The notes beneath the pieces were generated by a model, which was not told the DNA's origin, made no database searches, and saw only the letters and a list, made by a program, of their open reading frames with translations. Below are positions 1-8,418 of a stretch of 64,000 bases of DNA, in pieces. A program made the position numbers and the translations under genes. The DNA comes from Acidovorax temperans (GTDB lineage: Bacteria; Pseudomonadota; Gammaproteobacteria; Burkholderiales; Burkholderiaceae_C): NCBI RefSeq assembly GCF_006716905.1, contig NZ_VFPV01000002.1, positions 896,501 to 960,500 on the forward strand. The letters run 5' to 3'. Positions within the stretch are counted from its first letter, which is position 1. The number at the start of each line of letters is the position of its first letter.

Positions 1-459
1 GAGCGCAAGCGTTTGTTCGGCCTGCGCGCGGGGCAGCGCAGTGACGGTATTGAAGGCGGCATCTACACCCCCCAGGCTTCGCGGCAGACCCACGAGCGGC
101 TGGCGCAACTGGCCGTGCTGGTGCTGAAGGCGGGCTACCCGGTGCTGGTCGATGCCACCTTCTTGAACCCGGCCACGCGCACTCAGTTCATGGCACTGGC
201 GCGGGCGTTGCAGGTGCCTTGCCGCATTCTGGCTTTTGAAGCGCCGCTGGCGGTGCTGCGCGAGCGCGTGCAGGCGCGTCAGCGCCAGGGCGAAGATGCG
301 TCAGAAGCCGATGTGGCGGTGCTGGATTCGCAATGGGCCCACCTGCAGCCCTTGGCACCCGATGAATTGGCGCTGACGGTGCATGTGGACACCCCACCCA
401 GCCGGTGGACTGGGATGCATTGCTGCCCCGAAGCTGCTGACCTGGGTGCGGGCCCTTAG
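1..459 (+). CDS. C-terminal part of a P-loop (AAA/zeta-like) kinase, 5' truncated by the window edge
   Basis: The reading frame is open from base 1, so the start and the Walker A loop lie outside the window. The visible 152 residues contain the segments typical of the ATPase half of the large aminoglycoside-phosphotransferase/ATP-binding fusion proteins: IYTPQAS, then a helix, then YPVLVDATFL, then a lid-like stretch LRERVQARQRQGEDASEADV. Small-molecule kinase activity is inferred from the family; the substrate is unknown. The last 20 or so residues look wrong. Adding one C to the CCCC run at 392-395 gives DTPTQPVDWDALLP, and adding one C to the run at 426-429 gives PPKLLTWVRALS with a stop at 479-481, which is the ending I would expect. 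The listed stop (457-459) overlaps the stop of the opposite-strand neighbour by 4 bp. Confidence 0.6.
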   Translation, partial: ERKRLFGLRAGQRSDGIEGGIYTPQASRQTHERLAQLAVLVLKAGYPVLVDATFLNPATRTQFMALARALQVPCRILAFEAPLAVLRERVQARQRQGEDASEADVAVLDSQWAHLQPLAPDELALTVHVDTPPSRWTGMHCCPEAADLGAGP

Positions 460-938
460 CCGCCCAACTGCCCCGGCATGAAGTACAGCAGCACGCTCGT
501 CATGACCAGGTAGCGAAAGAACTTGCCCACCGCCATATAGGCCACGCAGGGCCAGAACGGCAGCTTGAGCCAGCCGGCCACGGCGCACAGCGGGTCACCC
601 ACACCGGGCAGCCAGCTCAGCAGGCAGGCGGCGGGGCCAAAGCGGCGCAACCAGCTCAGTGCGCGCACTTCGGTGGGGCTGCCCCGGGCGCGGTCCACCG
701 CCTTGTGGGCGCCCAGGCCCATCCACCAGCTCACCGCACCGCCCAGGGTGTTGCCCACGGTGGCCACACCAATCGCGGGCCAGAAAAGATCTGGGTTGAG
801 CTTGACGAGCCCGAACACCGCAGGCTCGGAGCCCAAAGGCAGCAGCGTGGCCGAGATGAACGAGACCACGAACACCGTGCTCAGCCCGAATTGCGGCAGT
901 GCCAGCCAGTGAAGCAGCTGGTGCATCCAGATTTCCAT
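456..938 (-). CDS. YqaA/DedA-type (VTT/SNARE-associated) inner membrane protein
   Basis: This 160-residue protein starts at the ATG at 936-938 (MEIWMHQLLH). An open frame continues upstream to 1010, but that extension is basic, non-hydrophobic and overlaps the promoter side of the next gene. It has about four hydrophobic segments: residues ~8-35 ending in SATLLPLGSEP, ~45-70, ~95-120 with the family motif SWLPGVGDPLCAVAG, and a C-terminal segment ending LLYFMPGQLGG. The E/P-rich re-entrant loop and the G-x-GDP motif match the short YqaA branch of the DedA superfamily, members of which handle membrane lipids or envelope homeostasis. The exact substrate is not known. It is convergent with the upstream kinase gene, with stops overlapping, and divergent from the exported protein at 1089. 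Confidence 0.8.
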   Translation of the reverse strand: MEIWMHQLLHWLALPQFGLSTVFVVSFISATLLPLGSEPAVFGLVKLNPDLFWPAIGVATVGNTLGGAVSWWMGLGAHKAVDRARGSPTEVRALSWLRRFGPAACLLSWLPGVGDPLCAVAGWLKLPFWPCVAYMAVGKFFRYLVMTSVLLYFMPGQLGG

Positions 939-1088
939 AGCGTTGGAGTGTAGGGCTCTGCGCCCGCGTTTCTCGCTTTGGCGGCCTCGTCCTACAGCGG
1001 CGCGGGGCATACGCTTTGGGGACTACAGCCCGTCGCTCGGTACCTTCTCCTCATGCCCACCCTGGAAAGCAAAAACGAGGAGGAACCC

Positions 1089-1649
1089 ATGCCCCACCGC
1101 CACACAACTTCGATATTTGCCGACACGGCCCGCCCATCGCGCGCCCGCTGGCAGCACTGGCAGCACTGGCTCGTGGCCGGGTTGTTGGCAGCGGGGTTTG
1201 GTGGCCATGCAGCCGTTCACGCTGCCGATGCCGAGGGAGATGTGGATTGGCGGGGCCAGTCGGCAGGCAGTTGCCAGCAAGACCGCGCTGGTCAAGCCGC
1301 GTTATCGCGCATTGCGCAGCAGTTGCAGGCGCAAGGCATGGCCTTGAAGGCGCGCTGCCATGGGCCCAGCGGCGCCTGGCGGGTCGAGGTGACCGTGGTG
1401 GATGGCCTCAAAGCCAGCAAGGTGGTGCGTGGCCCCTTGGCCGATGGGCATGAGGTGGACATGGGCACACCGGCCGGTGTACCGCTGGCAGCGGCGTCGG
1501 TGGATGCGAGCGGCTTCTCGCCCGACGTGCAATTCAACCGCCAGTGGCTGCGCACGTTGATGGCGCAGCACCGCTTCAGCAATCTGCCCGATGCCTGGTG
1601 GCACTTTGCCCAGCAAGGCAGCAGCCCTGTGAGTGTGGCTGCCCGCTGA
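1089..1649 (+). CDS. Exported VanX-like (peptidase M15D fold) protein with altered catalytic residues
   Basis: The start at 1089 is chosen because GAGGAGG lies six bases upstream; the 186-residue product has a Sec signal (LVAGLLAAGFGGHAAVHAA, residues ~28-46), so it should act in the periplasm. The C-terminal half aligns by eye with D-Ala-D-Ala dipeptidases: VEVTVVDG, then VDMGTP, then the QFNRQWLRTLM helix, then DAWWHFAQ. VanX has E-W-W-H here, with Glu as the general base and His as a zinc ligand; this protein has A-W-W-H. The SxHxxGxAxD zinc motif is also distorted (CHGPSGAWRVE). I read it as a truncated or inactive relative, perhaps a peptide or peptidoglycan binder. The gene stands alone, between a divergent membrane protein and dusB. 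Confidence 0.6.
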   Translation: MPHRHTTSIFADTARPSRARWQHWQHWLVAGLLAAGFGGHAAVHAADAEGDVDWRGQSAGSCQQDRAGQAALSRIAQQLQAQGMALKARCHGPSGAWRVEVTVVDGLKASKVVRGPLADGHEVDMGTPAGVPLAAASVDASGFSPDVQFNRQWLRTLMAQHRFSNLPDAWWHFAQQGSSPVSVAAR

Positions 1650-1671
1650 GGTGGGTGATTGCAGTACAAAA

Positions 1672-1705
1672 CAAAAACGGGTTGTGTGCAAAAACGGGTT
1701 GCGTG
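1672..1705. repeat. 17-bp tandem duplication
   Basis: CAAAAACGGGTTGTGTG is followed directly by CAAAAACGGGTTGCGTG, differing at one base. It lies between the VanX-like gene and dusB, in the presumed dusB leader or promoter region. A possible -10 box, TACAAT, is at 1781-1786; no well-spaced -35 is seen. Confidence 0.7.
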
Positions 1706-1829
1706 ATCCCGCTGCGCAAGGGCTGGGGCCGCACTTGAATCGCGCGGTTGGATATTTCAGTTGCTGAAATTTTGAGCAGGTACAATCCTGCCTCCTTTTT
1801 CAGCACCCGCTGCCAACCCCCGTACCCCC

Positions 1830-2876
1830 ATGCACATAGGCCAGTTCTCTTTGGCGAATCGTCTGTTCGTCGCTCCCATGGCGGGTGTGACGGACCGGCC
1901 CTTTCGCCAGCTGTGCAAAGCGCTGGGGGCGGGTTACGCGGTGAGTGAGATGGTGACCTCGCGCAAGGACTTGTGGAACAGCCTCAAGACCTCGCGCCGG
2001 GCCAACCACGAAGGAGAGCCGGGACCCATTGCCGTGCAGATTGCCGGCACCGAGGCGCAGATGATGGCCGAGGCGGCGGTCTACAACGTAGAGCGCGGCG
2101 CGCAGATCATCGACATCAACATGGGCTGCCCGGCCAAGAAGGTATGCAACAAGTGGGCGGGCTCCGCCCTGATGCAGGACGAGGCGCTGGCCGTGTCCAT
2201 CGCGCAGGCGGTGGTCGAGGCCTGTGCGCCGTTCAACGTGCCCGTCACGCTGAAAATGCGCACTGGCTGGTGCCAGCAGCACAAGAACGCTGTATCGCTA
2301 GCGCGCCAGTTCGAATCCATCGGCATCCAGATGCTGACGGTGCACGGCCGCACGCGGGAGCAGGGCTACAAGGGCCAGGCCGAGTACGACACCATCGCCG
2401 CCGTGAAAGCGGCGGTGAAGGTGCCCGTGGTGGCCAACGGCGACATCACCTCGCCTGAGAAGGCACGTGATGTGCTGGCCTACACCGGGGCCGACGCCAT
2501 CATGATCGGCCGTGCTGCCCAGGGCCGGCCGTGGATCTTCCGCGAGATTGGCCACTTTCTGGACACAGGCGAGCATCTGGCCCCACCCCTGGTGGGCGAG
2601 GTGCGCCGCCTGCTGCTCGATCATTTGCACGACCACTACAGCCTGTACGGCGAGCTGACCGGCGTGCGCAGCGCCCGCAAGCACATTGCGTGGTACCTGC
2701 GTGCCCTGCCGGGCGGCGAGGCCTTCAGGCAGCACATCAACACGATAGAAGACAGCGCTGCGCAGTGGCAGGCTGTGGCCGATTTTCTGGATGCCCTGGG
2801 CACCCAGATGGACCGCATGCCCGCCGCTACTGCCGCGCCTGCAGATACAGAAGAACAAGAGGGATTGCCTGCATGA
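1830..2876 (+). CDS. dusB: tRNA-dihydrouridine synthase B
   Basis: DusB is an FMN enzyme that reduces specific uridines in the tRNA D-loop using NADPH. The 348-residue sequence shows a TIM barrel starting with APMAGVTDRPFR, the catalytic cysteine in GCPAKKVCNK (Cys106), the FMN/tRNA-contact strand TLKMRTGW, and VHGRTREQGYKG followed by NGDITSPEKA and IMIGRAAQGRPW of the phosphate-binding loop. Length and motifs are normal for the family. The stop overlaps the fis start in an ATGA (2873-2876), the dusB-fis operon arrangement widely conserved in proteobacteria, which implies translational coupling. The C-terminal 20 residues are a low-complexity Ala/Glu tail. Confidence 0.95.
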   Translation: MHIGQFSLANRLFVAPMAGVTDRPFRQLCKALGAGYAVSEMVTSRKDLWNSLKTSRRANHEGEPGPIAVQIAGTEAQMMAEAAVYNVERGAQIIDINMGCPAKKVCNKWAGSALMQDEALAVSIAQAVVEACAPFNVPVTLKMRTGWCQQHKNAVSLARQFESIGIQMLTVHGRTREQGYKGQAEYDTIAAVKAAVKVPVVANGDITSPEKARDVLAYTGADAIMIGRAAQGRPWIFREIGHFLDTGEHLAPPLVGEVRRLLLDHLHDHYSLYGELTGVRSARKHIAWYLRALPGGEAFRQHINTIEDSAAQWQAVADFLDALGTQMDRMPAATAAPADTEEQEGLPA

Positions 2877-3106
2877 GCAAACAACACATAGAAGAGTGCG
2901 TCCGCGAAAGCCTGCAAGGTTACTTCCGCGACCTGGGCGGTGAAACGCCTGACGGCATGTACGACATGCTGGTGCGCGTGGTCGAAAAGCCGCTGCTGGA
3001 AGTGGTGATGAGCCACGCTGACAACAACCAGTCCCGCGCGGCCGAATGGCTGGGCCTGAACCGCAACACCCTGCGCAAGAAGCTGGTCGAGCACAAGCTG
3101 CTCTGA
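2873..3106 (+). CDS. fis: Fis-family nucleoid/transcription factor
   Basis: This 77-residue protein is a short Fis. The N-terminal dimer helices are followed by the invariant C-terminal helix-turn-helix NNQSRAAEWLGLNRNTLRKKL, close to the NtrC-type HTH. Fis bends DNA, activates rRNA promoters and shapes the nucleoid in growing cells; these roles are inferred from the family. The start overlaps the dusB stop by ATGA, so production probably depends on dusB translation. It is shorter than the 98-residue enterobacterial protein because the N-terminal beta-hairpin arm is reduced, as is usual in betaproteobacteria. Confidence 0.95.
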   Translation: MSKQHIEECVRESLQGYFRDLGGETPDGMYDMLVRVVEKPLLEVVMSHADNNQSRAAEWLGLNRNTLRKKLVEHKLL

Positions 3107-3120
3107 CGCTGCGACAGGTG

Positions 3121-3180
3121 TTTGCTACATAAAACATAGCTGCTAGCGCTTGGTAGACGTGCGCTAGAGCCAGATTTCAC
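3121..3180. repeat. Dispersed palindromic repeat, copy 1 (fis-purH)
   Basis: TGCTACATAAAACATAGCTG, then CTAGCGCTTGG, then GTGCGCTAGAGCC. This is the first of ten related elements in the window, built from a 5' arm around AATAGCTNCTAGCGCTT, a short variable loop and an AAGCGCTAGAGGC arm. It fills the space between fis and purH and can fold into a stem. Confidence 0.75.
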
Positions 3181-3199
3181 TTCAAACTTTACCTCCACC

Positions 3200-4819
3200 A
3201 TGGCCATGAACGCACTTCTTTCCGTATCCGACAAGACCGGCATTGTTGACTTTGCCAAAGCCCTGCACGCGCTGGGCATCAAGCTGCTGTCTACCGGCGG
3301 CACTGCGCAACTGCTGGCCAAGGAAGGTCTGCCTGTGACCGAGGTGGCCGAGGTCACCCAGTTCCCTGAAATGCTGGATGGCCGCGTGAAGACGCTGCAC
3401 CCCAAGGTGCACGGAGGCCTGCTGGCCCGCCGCGAGCTGCCCGCCCACATGGCAGCCCTCAAAGAGCACGGCATCGACACCATCGACCTGCTGGTGGTCA
3501 ACCTCTACCCCTTTGAAGCCACCGTGGCCAAAGCCGGTTGCACGCTGGCCGACGCCATCGAGAACATCGACATCGGCGGCCCCGCCATGGTGCGCAGCGC
3601 CGCCAAGAACTGGAAAGACGTGGGCGTGATCACCGCCGCCGACCAGTACGACGCCGTGCTGGCCGAGCTGAAGGCGAACGGCAAGCTGAGCGACAAGCTG
3701 CGCTTTGCCCTGTCGGTCGCTGCGTTCAACCGCATCGCCCAGTACGACGGCGCCATCAGCGATTACCTCTCGTCCGTCACGTTCGAAGAAGAAAAGCTCT
3801 CGGAAACCTACGTGCCCACGCGCACCCAGTTCCCCAGCCAGAGCAACGGCATCTTCACCAAGGTGCAAGACCTGCGCTACGGCGAAAACAGCCACCAGCA
3901 AGCCGCGCTGTACCGCGACCTGCACCCCGCACCCGGCTCGCTGGTCACCGGCGTGCAATTGCAAGGCAAAGAGCTGAGCTACAACAACATCGCCGACGCC
4001 GATGCCGCGTGGGAATGCGTCAAGAGCTTTGACGCCGCTGCCTGCGTCATCGTCAAGCACGCCAACCCCTGCGGCGTGGCCGTGGGGCTCGATGCCCTGA
4101 GCGCCTACAGCAAGGCCTTCCAGACTGACCCCACCAGCGCCTTCGGCGGCATCATTGCCTTCAACCGCGTGGTGGACGGCGCAGCTGCTGCCCAGGTCAG
4201 CAAGCAGTTTGTGGAAGTGCTGATGGCCCCAGAGTTCACGCCTGAAGCGCTGGAAATTTTCAAGAGCAAGGCCAATGTGCGCCTGCTCAAGATCGCCCTT
4301 CCCTCGACATCTTCCGCACACGGGGGCAACACCGACTGGGAGCGAGGCCGCAACGCCATGGACGCCAAGCGCATCGGCTCGGGCCTGCTGCTGCAGACGG
4401 CAGACAACCACGAGCTGTCGCTCATCGACCTCAAGGTCGTGACGAAGAAGCAGCCCACGCTGGAAGAAATGGAAGACCTGCTGTTCGCCTGGAAGGTCGC
4501 CAAGTACGTCAAGAGCAACGCCATCGTCTTCTGCAAGGGCGGCATGACCATGGGCGTGGGCGCCGGCCAGATGAGCCGTCTCGACTCGGCCCGCATCGCC
4601 AGCATCAAGGCTGAACACGCCAACCTGTCGCTGCAAGGCACCGTGGTGGCCAGCGACGCCTTCTTCCCCTTCCGCGACGGCCTCGACGTGGTGGTGGATG
4701 CAGGCGCCACCTGCGTCATCCAGCCCGGCGGCTCCATGCGCGACCAGGAAGTGATTGACGCCGCCAACGAACGCGGCGTGGCCATGGTGTTCAGCGGCGT
4801 GCGCCACTTCCGCCATTGA
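3200..4819 (+). CDS. purH: Bifunctional AICAR transformylase / IMP cyclohydrolase
   Basis: PurH catalyses the last two steps of purine synthesis, AICAR to FAICAR (10-formyl-THF donor) and FAICAR to IMP. The 539 residues start with the IMP cyclohydrolase (MGS-like) domain: [35 protein letters not shown] and NLYPFE. The transformylase domain follows, with [13 protein letters not shown], the catalytic KHANPCG (Lys-His), [23 protein letters not shown], and the C-terminal [19 protein letters not shown] and [10 protein letters not shown]. Everything expected is present. The start is the ATG at 3200, with a second in-frame ATG at 3206; no strong ribosome binding site is seen for either. It is preceded by repeat copy 1 and followed by a cytochrome gene 33 bases downstream. 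Confidence 0.97.
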   Translation: MAMNALLSVSDKTGIVDFAKALHALGIKLLSTGGTAQLLAKEGLPVTEVAEVTQFPEMLDGRVKTLHPKVHGGLLARRELPAHMAALKEHGIDTIDLLVVNLYPFEATVAKAGCTLADAIENIDIGGPAMVRSAAKNWKDVGVITAADQYDAVLAELKANGKLSDKLRFALSVAAFNRIAQYDGAISDYLSSVTFEEEKLSETYVPTRTQFPSQSNGIFTKVQDLRYGENSHQQAALYRDLHPAPGSLVTGVQLQGKELSYNNIADADAAWECVKSFDAAACVIVKHANPCGVAVGLDALSAYSKAFQTDPTSAFGGIIAFNRVVDGAAAAQVSKQFVEVLMAPEFTPEALEIFKSKANVRLLKIALPSTSSAHGGNTDWERGRNAMDAKRIGSGLLLQTADNHELSLIDLKVVTKKQPTLEEMEDLLFAWKVAKYVKSNAIVFCKGGMTMGVGAGQMSRLDSARIASIKAEHANLSLQGTVVASDAFFPFRDGLDVVVDAGATCVIQPGGSMRDQEVIDAANERGVAMVFSGVRHFRH

Positions 4820-4852
4820 TCTGCGCATCGCAAGGCATCTCTGGATTTGCAC

Positions 4853-5335
4853 ATGCATCCAGACGATGACATCCCACCACCCCGGCCGCGCTGGCTGGGG
4901 TGGGCATTGATCGCCTTTGGGCTGCTGGTGGCCCTGGGCATGCTCAACCTGGGCGTGCGCATGGTGCTCTCGGCCAAGCCCCCGCAGACCGAAGCACCGC
5001 AGCCACCCAGCGCCGCAACCCCTGTGACTGGGGCTGCCGAAGCACCCCAAACCTCATCCCTGGCCGGGCAGGCCCTGGTACAAGCCAGCGACTGCCTGCG
5101 ATGCCACGGCATGGACCGGCGCTACGTGGGCCCGTCTTTCCGCCAGATTGCTGACCGTTACCGCGAACAGCCCGATGCCGCCAACTACCTGGCCCGCAAG
5201 ATCCGCGAAGGCAGTGTCGGCGTATGGGGCCGTACCGTGATGCCACGCCATCCCCAGGTCAATGAAGCGCAATCTTCAGACATGGCGCGGTGGTTGCTGA
5301 GCCTGCCGCCTGCGCAGGCAGCGGCTCCCCAGTAG
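4853..5335 (+). CDS. Membrane-anchored class I cytochrome c
   Basis: The 160-residue protein begins at the ATG at 4853; a TTG two codons earlier is also possible. It has a cytoplasmic Pro-rich tail, one membrane anchor (WALIAFGLLVALGMLNLGV, residues ~17-36), a Pro/Ala linker, and one heme c domain with CLRCH at 81-85. The likely axial methionine is in GRTVMPRHP (Met130), followed by the C-terminal helix DMARWLLSLPP. This pattern matches c551/c552-type electron carriers tethered to the periplasmic face of the inner membrane. The partner oxidase or reductase cannot be told from context; the upstream purH is probably only positional. Confidence 0.85.
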   Translation: MHPDDDIPPPRPRWLGWALIAFGLLVALGMLNLGVRMVLSAKPPQTEAPQPPSAATPVTGAAEAPQTSSLAGQALVQASDCLRCHGMDRRYVGPSFRQIADRYREQPDAANYLARKIREGSVGVWGRTVMPRHPQVNEAQSSDMARWLLSLPPAQAAAPQ

Positions 5336-5864
5336 CGCCCCCGGATTTGGTGAATGCCCTTGCCTGTGAGCGGCGCAAGAATGGTGGCGGCGCAAGTGTG
5401 GGTCGTCGGACCCCCGCGTTTGTTGGCCACAGTGTGGGGTGTTAGCGCTCTTGGCGATATCCATCGCCCGCTGTGCCAGTTTGCTTGATTGCAGGGGGCT
5501 TCGTCTCTATTGGCCGTGCAGCAGAGTGCGGCCACAAGATGTCATGCTTGGCGGACGGTGTTGTCACCGCCCTTTTTAAAAATATTCATAAACCTCTTGC
5601 ATAGAAGGTCTAGGCACCCTACATTAGGTCTGTTGCAGCAGCTTTTGCTTACTCGCGCTGCAAGCAGGTTCGATCTGGGCAGCGGTACCCCAAAACCGCA
5701 CACCTCCACTGCACACCACTTCACTGTGGGCTCTTCGGTGGTCTGACTTTTCCCTAGGCAAGCTTCACTTTTACGACTTTTACGCAGTCGTATTTGCCCA
5801 TGCTTCGTTGCACATCGCGACGACATGAATCCGGGCTACACGCGCCCGCGCACCATTGTTTTTA
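5336..5864. other. 529-bp gene-free leader region before the cold-shock-like block
   Basis: No convincing coding sequence is seen on either strand. Base composition drops in GC around 5575-5660. A hairpin CGGTG-TTGT-CACCG (5556-5569) followed by CCTTTTT could be a weak terminator, and TACGAC...GTCGTA (5772-5792) forms another stem. The downstream part (about 5700-5864) is pyrimidine-rich and could be a long structured 5' UTR for the genes that follow, as is common for cold-inducible messages; this is inference. A 32-residue ORF at 5825-5923 overlaps the next gene out of frame and is not supported. Confidence 0.4.
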
Positions 5865-6101
5865 ATGTCATTTGCAAGCACCCATCCGTTCGCCGTCGGC
5901 AAATTCCGGATCACACCGCTTAGCCGTTGTCACGGTAGCGATCAGCACACCGCCTTGCTCTCCATCAAGAGTGGGCAAGGCAGCCAGACACATGACCGTG
6001 TCTACACCTTTAAGCCCGAGTTCAAGACGCAGGACTGCGCCCTGATGTATGCCGCCGCGCAAGGCCGCAACTGGCTGGTCAACCCCGCCTCACTGGCGTA
6101 A
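5865..6101 (+). CDS. Small conserved-looking protein upstream of infA (function unknown)
   Basis: The 78-residue product ([20 protein letters not shown] at the N-terminus) is charged and soluble, with no signal peptide or membrane segment. The middle, [21 protein letters not shown], and the end, [13 protein letters not shown], look like a compact alpha/beta domain. I recall similar small proteins in other Burkholderiales next to RNA-binding genes, but no function is known to me. The ATG at 5865 is chosen over a TTG at 5856; neither has a clear ribosome binding site. It lies 22 bases before infA and shares its strand, so it is probably in the same transcript. Confidence 0.6.
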   Translation: MSFASTHPFAVGKFRITPLSRCHGSDQHTALLSIKSGQGSQTHDRVYTFKPEFKTQDCALMYAAAQGRNWLVNPASLA

Positions 6102-6123
6102 ACCGCAACTTCAAGGAGGCTCT

Positions 6124-6393
6124 ATGGCCAAGGAAGAACTCATCGAAATGAACGGTAAGGTAGATGAAATGCTGCCTGACACTCGCTACCGAGTGACCTT
6201 GGACAACGGGCACAAATTGATTGCCTACACCGGCGGCAAGATGCGCAAGCACCGAATCCGGATTCTGGCGGGCGACAACGTCACGCTGGAGATGTCACCT
6301 TACGACCTCACCAAAGGCCGGATCACCTTCCGCCACATCGAAAACCGTCAGCCTCGCGCTGCGGGAGCGCCTGCTTTCAAACGCAAGCACTGA
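6124..6393 (+). CDS. infA: Translation initiation factor IF-1, stand-alone copy with C-terminal extension
   Basis: IF-1 binds the ribosomal A site on the 30S subunit and helps IF-2 and IF-3 in initiation. The sequence is a single S1/OB fold: [20 protein letters not shown], then [39 protein letters not shown] and KGRITFR. At 89 residues it is longer than the usual 72; the extra basic tail ends PAFKRKH. A strong AAGGAGG lies at 6113-6119. Because it sits beside an RRM protein and not in the ribosomal-protein operon, I take it to be the second IF-1 that many Burkholderiales carry, possibly cold-induced. The main copy is expected elsewhere. Confidence 0.93.
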   Translation: MAKEELIEMNGKVDEMLPDTRYRVTLDNGHKLIAYTGGKMRKHRIRILAGDNVTLEMSPYDLTKGRITFRHIENRQPRAAGAPAFKRKH

Positions 6394-6417
6394 TTTCTCT
6401 CACACCTGTTTTAACCT

Positions 6418-6446
6418 GCGCCCCAATTTTGCAGGGCGCTTTTTTT
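6418..6446 (+). terminator. Intrinsic terminator or attenuator between infA and the RRM gene
   Basis: GCGCCC (6418-6423) pairs with GGGCGC (6434-6439) and is followed by seven T residues (6440-6446). It stops only 12 bases before the RRM start codon, so readthrough or a separate start within infA is needed for expression of the next gene. Confidence 0.7.
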
Positions 6447-6458
6447 GAAAGGCTCAAA

Positions 6459-6773
6459 ATGAGCAACAAACTTTATATCGGCAATCTGTCTTACTCGGTT
6501 CGTGACGACGATCTGCACCAACAGTTTTCTCCCTTCGGCCAAGTCCAGTCGGCCAAGGTCATGATGGAACGCGACACAGGTCGCTCGAAGGGCTTTGGCT
6601 TTGTCGAGATGTCCAGCGGCTCGGAAGCCGAAGCAGCGATCCAGGCAATGCATGGCAAGAACATGGGCGGTCGTGACCTGACCGTCAATATTGCTCGCCC
6701 AATGGAGGCTCGCCCTCCCCGTAGTGGTGGTTACGGCGGTGGCTACGGTGATGCCCGTCGCAACAGCTATTGA
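6459..6773 (+). CDS. RRM-domain, glycine-rich RNA-binding protein
   Basis: This 104-residue protein is one RNA recognition motif with RNP2 KLYIGNLSYSV (residues 4-14) and RNP1 SKGFGFVEM, followed by a short Arg/Gly/Tyr tail (RSGGYGGGYGDARR). It resembles the cold-inducible single-RRM proteins of cyanobacteria and betaproteobacteria, which bind single-stranded RNA. The ATG at 6459 is preceded by GAAAGG. It follows infA behind a hairpin and T-run, and is closed by a strong terminator at 6791-6820. Regulation by temperature or by attenuation is inferred from this layout only. Confidence 0.9.
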   Translation: MSNKLYIGNLSYSVRDDDLHQQFSPFGQVQSAKVMMERDTGRSKGFGFVEMSSGSEAEAAIQAMHGKNMGGRDLTVNIARPMEARPPRSGGYGGGYGDARRNSY

Positions 6774-6790
6774 TCTTTGACCGATCATCC

Positions 6791-6820
6791 AAAAAAGAGC
6801 CAGCGCAAGCTGGCTTTTTT
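6791..6820 (+). terminator. Rho-independent terminator after the RRM gene
   Basis: AAAAAAGAGCCAGC, loop GCAA, GCTGGCTTTTTT: a perfect seven-pair AGCCAGC/GCTGGCT stem with A and T flanks, so it can work in both directions. Confidence 0.9.
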
Positions 6821-6942
6821 CATGGTGGTTGCTGAGGAACTCTTTTGCGCCCATTCGTGAAGTAGGTTCTCACCTCAACGGCGGTTGCGGTGTCATGGCT
6901 GAGCACCTTGGGTGCATCACGCGCTTCTTTGAAGGTACATTT

Positions 6943-7003
6943 TTCAATCAAAATAGCCTCTAGCGCCTGCCGATTAAGCGCAGGAAGCTATTATTTTGAT
7001 AGC
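6943..7003. repeat. Dispersed palindromic repeat, copy 2 (downstream of pobA)
   Basis: TTCAATCAAAATAGCCTC, TAGCGCCTGC, a short loop, then GCAGGAAGCTATTATTTTGATAGCG. The TCAAAATAGC and GCTATTATTTTGA ends are nearly complementary, showing the full-length form. It ends about 15 bases after the pobA stop and can act as its terminator. Confidence 0.8.
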
Positions 7004-7017
7004 GTTTTGGTGTGATA

Positions 7018-8208
<1,191 letters not shown>

Positions 8209-8292
8209 CTACCTCGTGATGGAACGTTGATGGGCGTCAATAAACAGTGAGGTGGAGCGTAGGTGCGAGGCTCGCCAGCAGCGAGACGCACC

Positions 8293-8337
8293 GTGCGATA
8301 GCGTGCGATCTTCAAGCTATCTGTGCGATCATCGCGC
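8293..8337. promoter_or_regulatory. Phased GTGCGAT repeats, probable PobR operator
   Basis: GTGCGAT occurs at 8293-8299, 8303-8309 and 8323-8329, with start-to-start spacing of 10 and 20 bp, i.e. one and two helical turns on the same face. The third copy continues as GTGCGATCATCGCGC, an imperfect palindrome. PcaU/PobR-type IclR regulators are known to bind about 10-bp repeats in the matching divergent promoter regions. Assignment to this PobR is inference. Confidence 0.65.
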
Positions 8338-8418
8338 AGAACTTGATGTGCGTCAGGCTGGCTGATCCACGAACGCAGCGCCATGCGAGGTGCTGTTCTA
8401 CGCAAAGGAATTCCCTCC

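Noticed and set aside
3182-5050. Long open frame on the minus strand (about 620 codons)
   Set aside because: It lies wholly antisense to purH and the cytochrome gene, is His/Gly/Val-rich as expected of a GC-rich shadow, and has no domain or start signal.
5825-5923. 32-residue ORF starting at ATG 5825
   Set aside because: No ribosome binding site and it overlaps the better-supported 78-residue gene; could be a leader peptide but nothing supports it.
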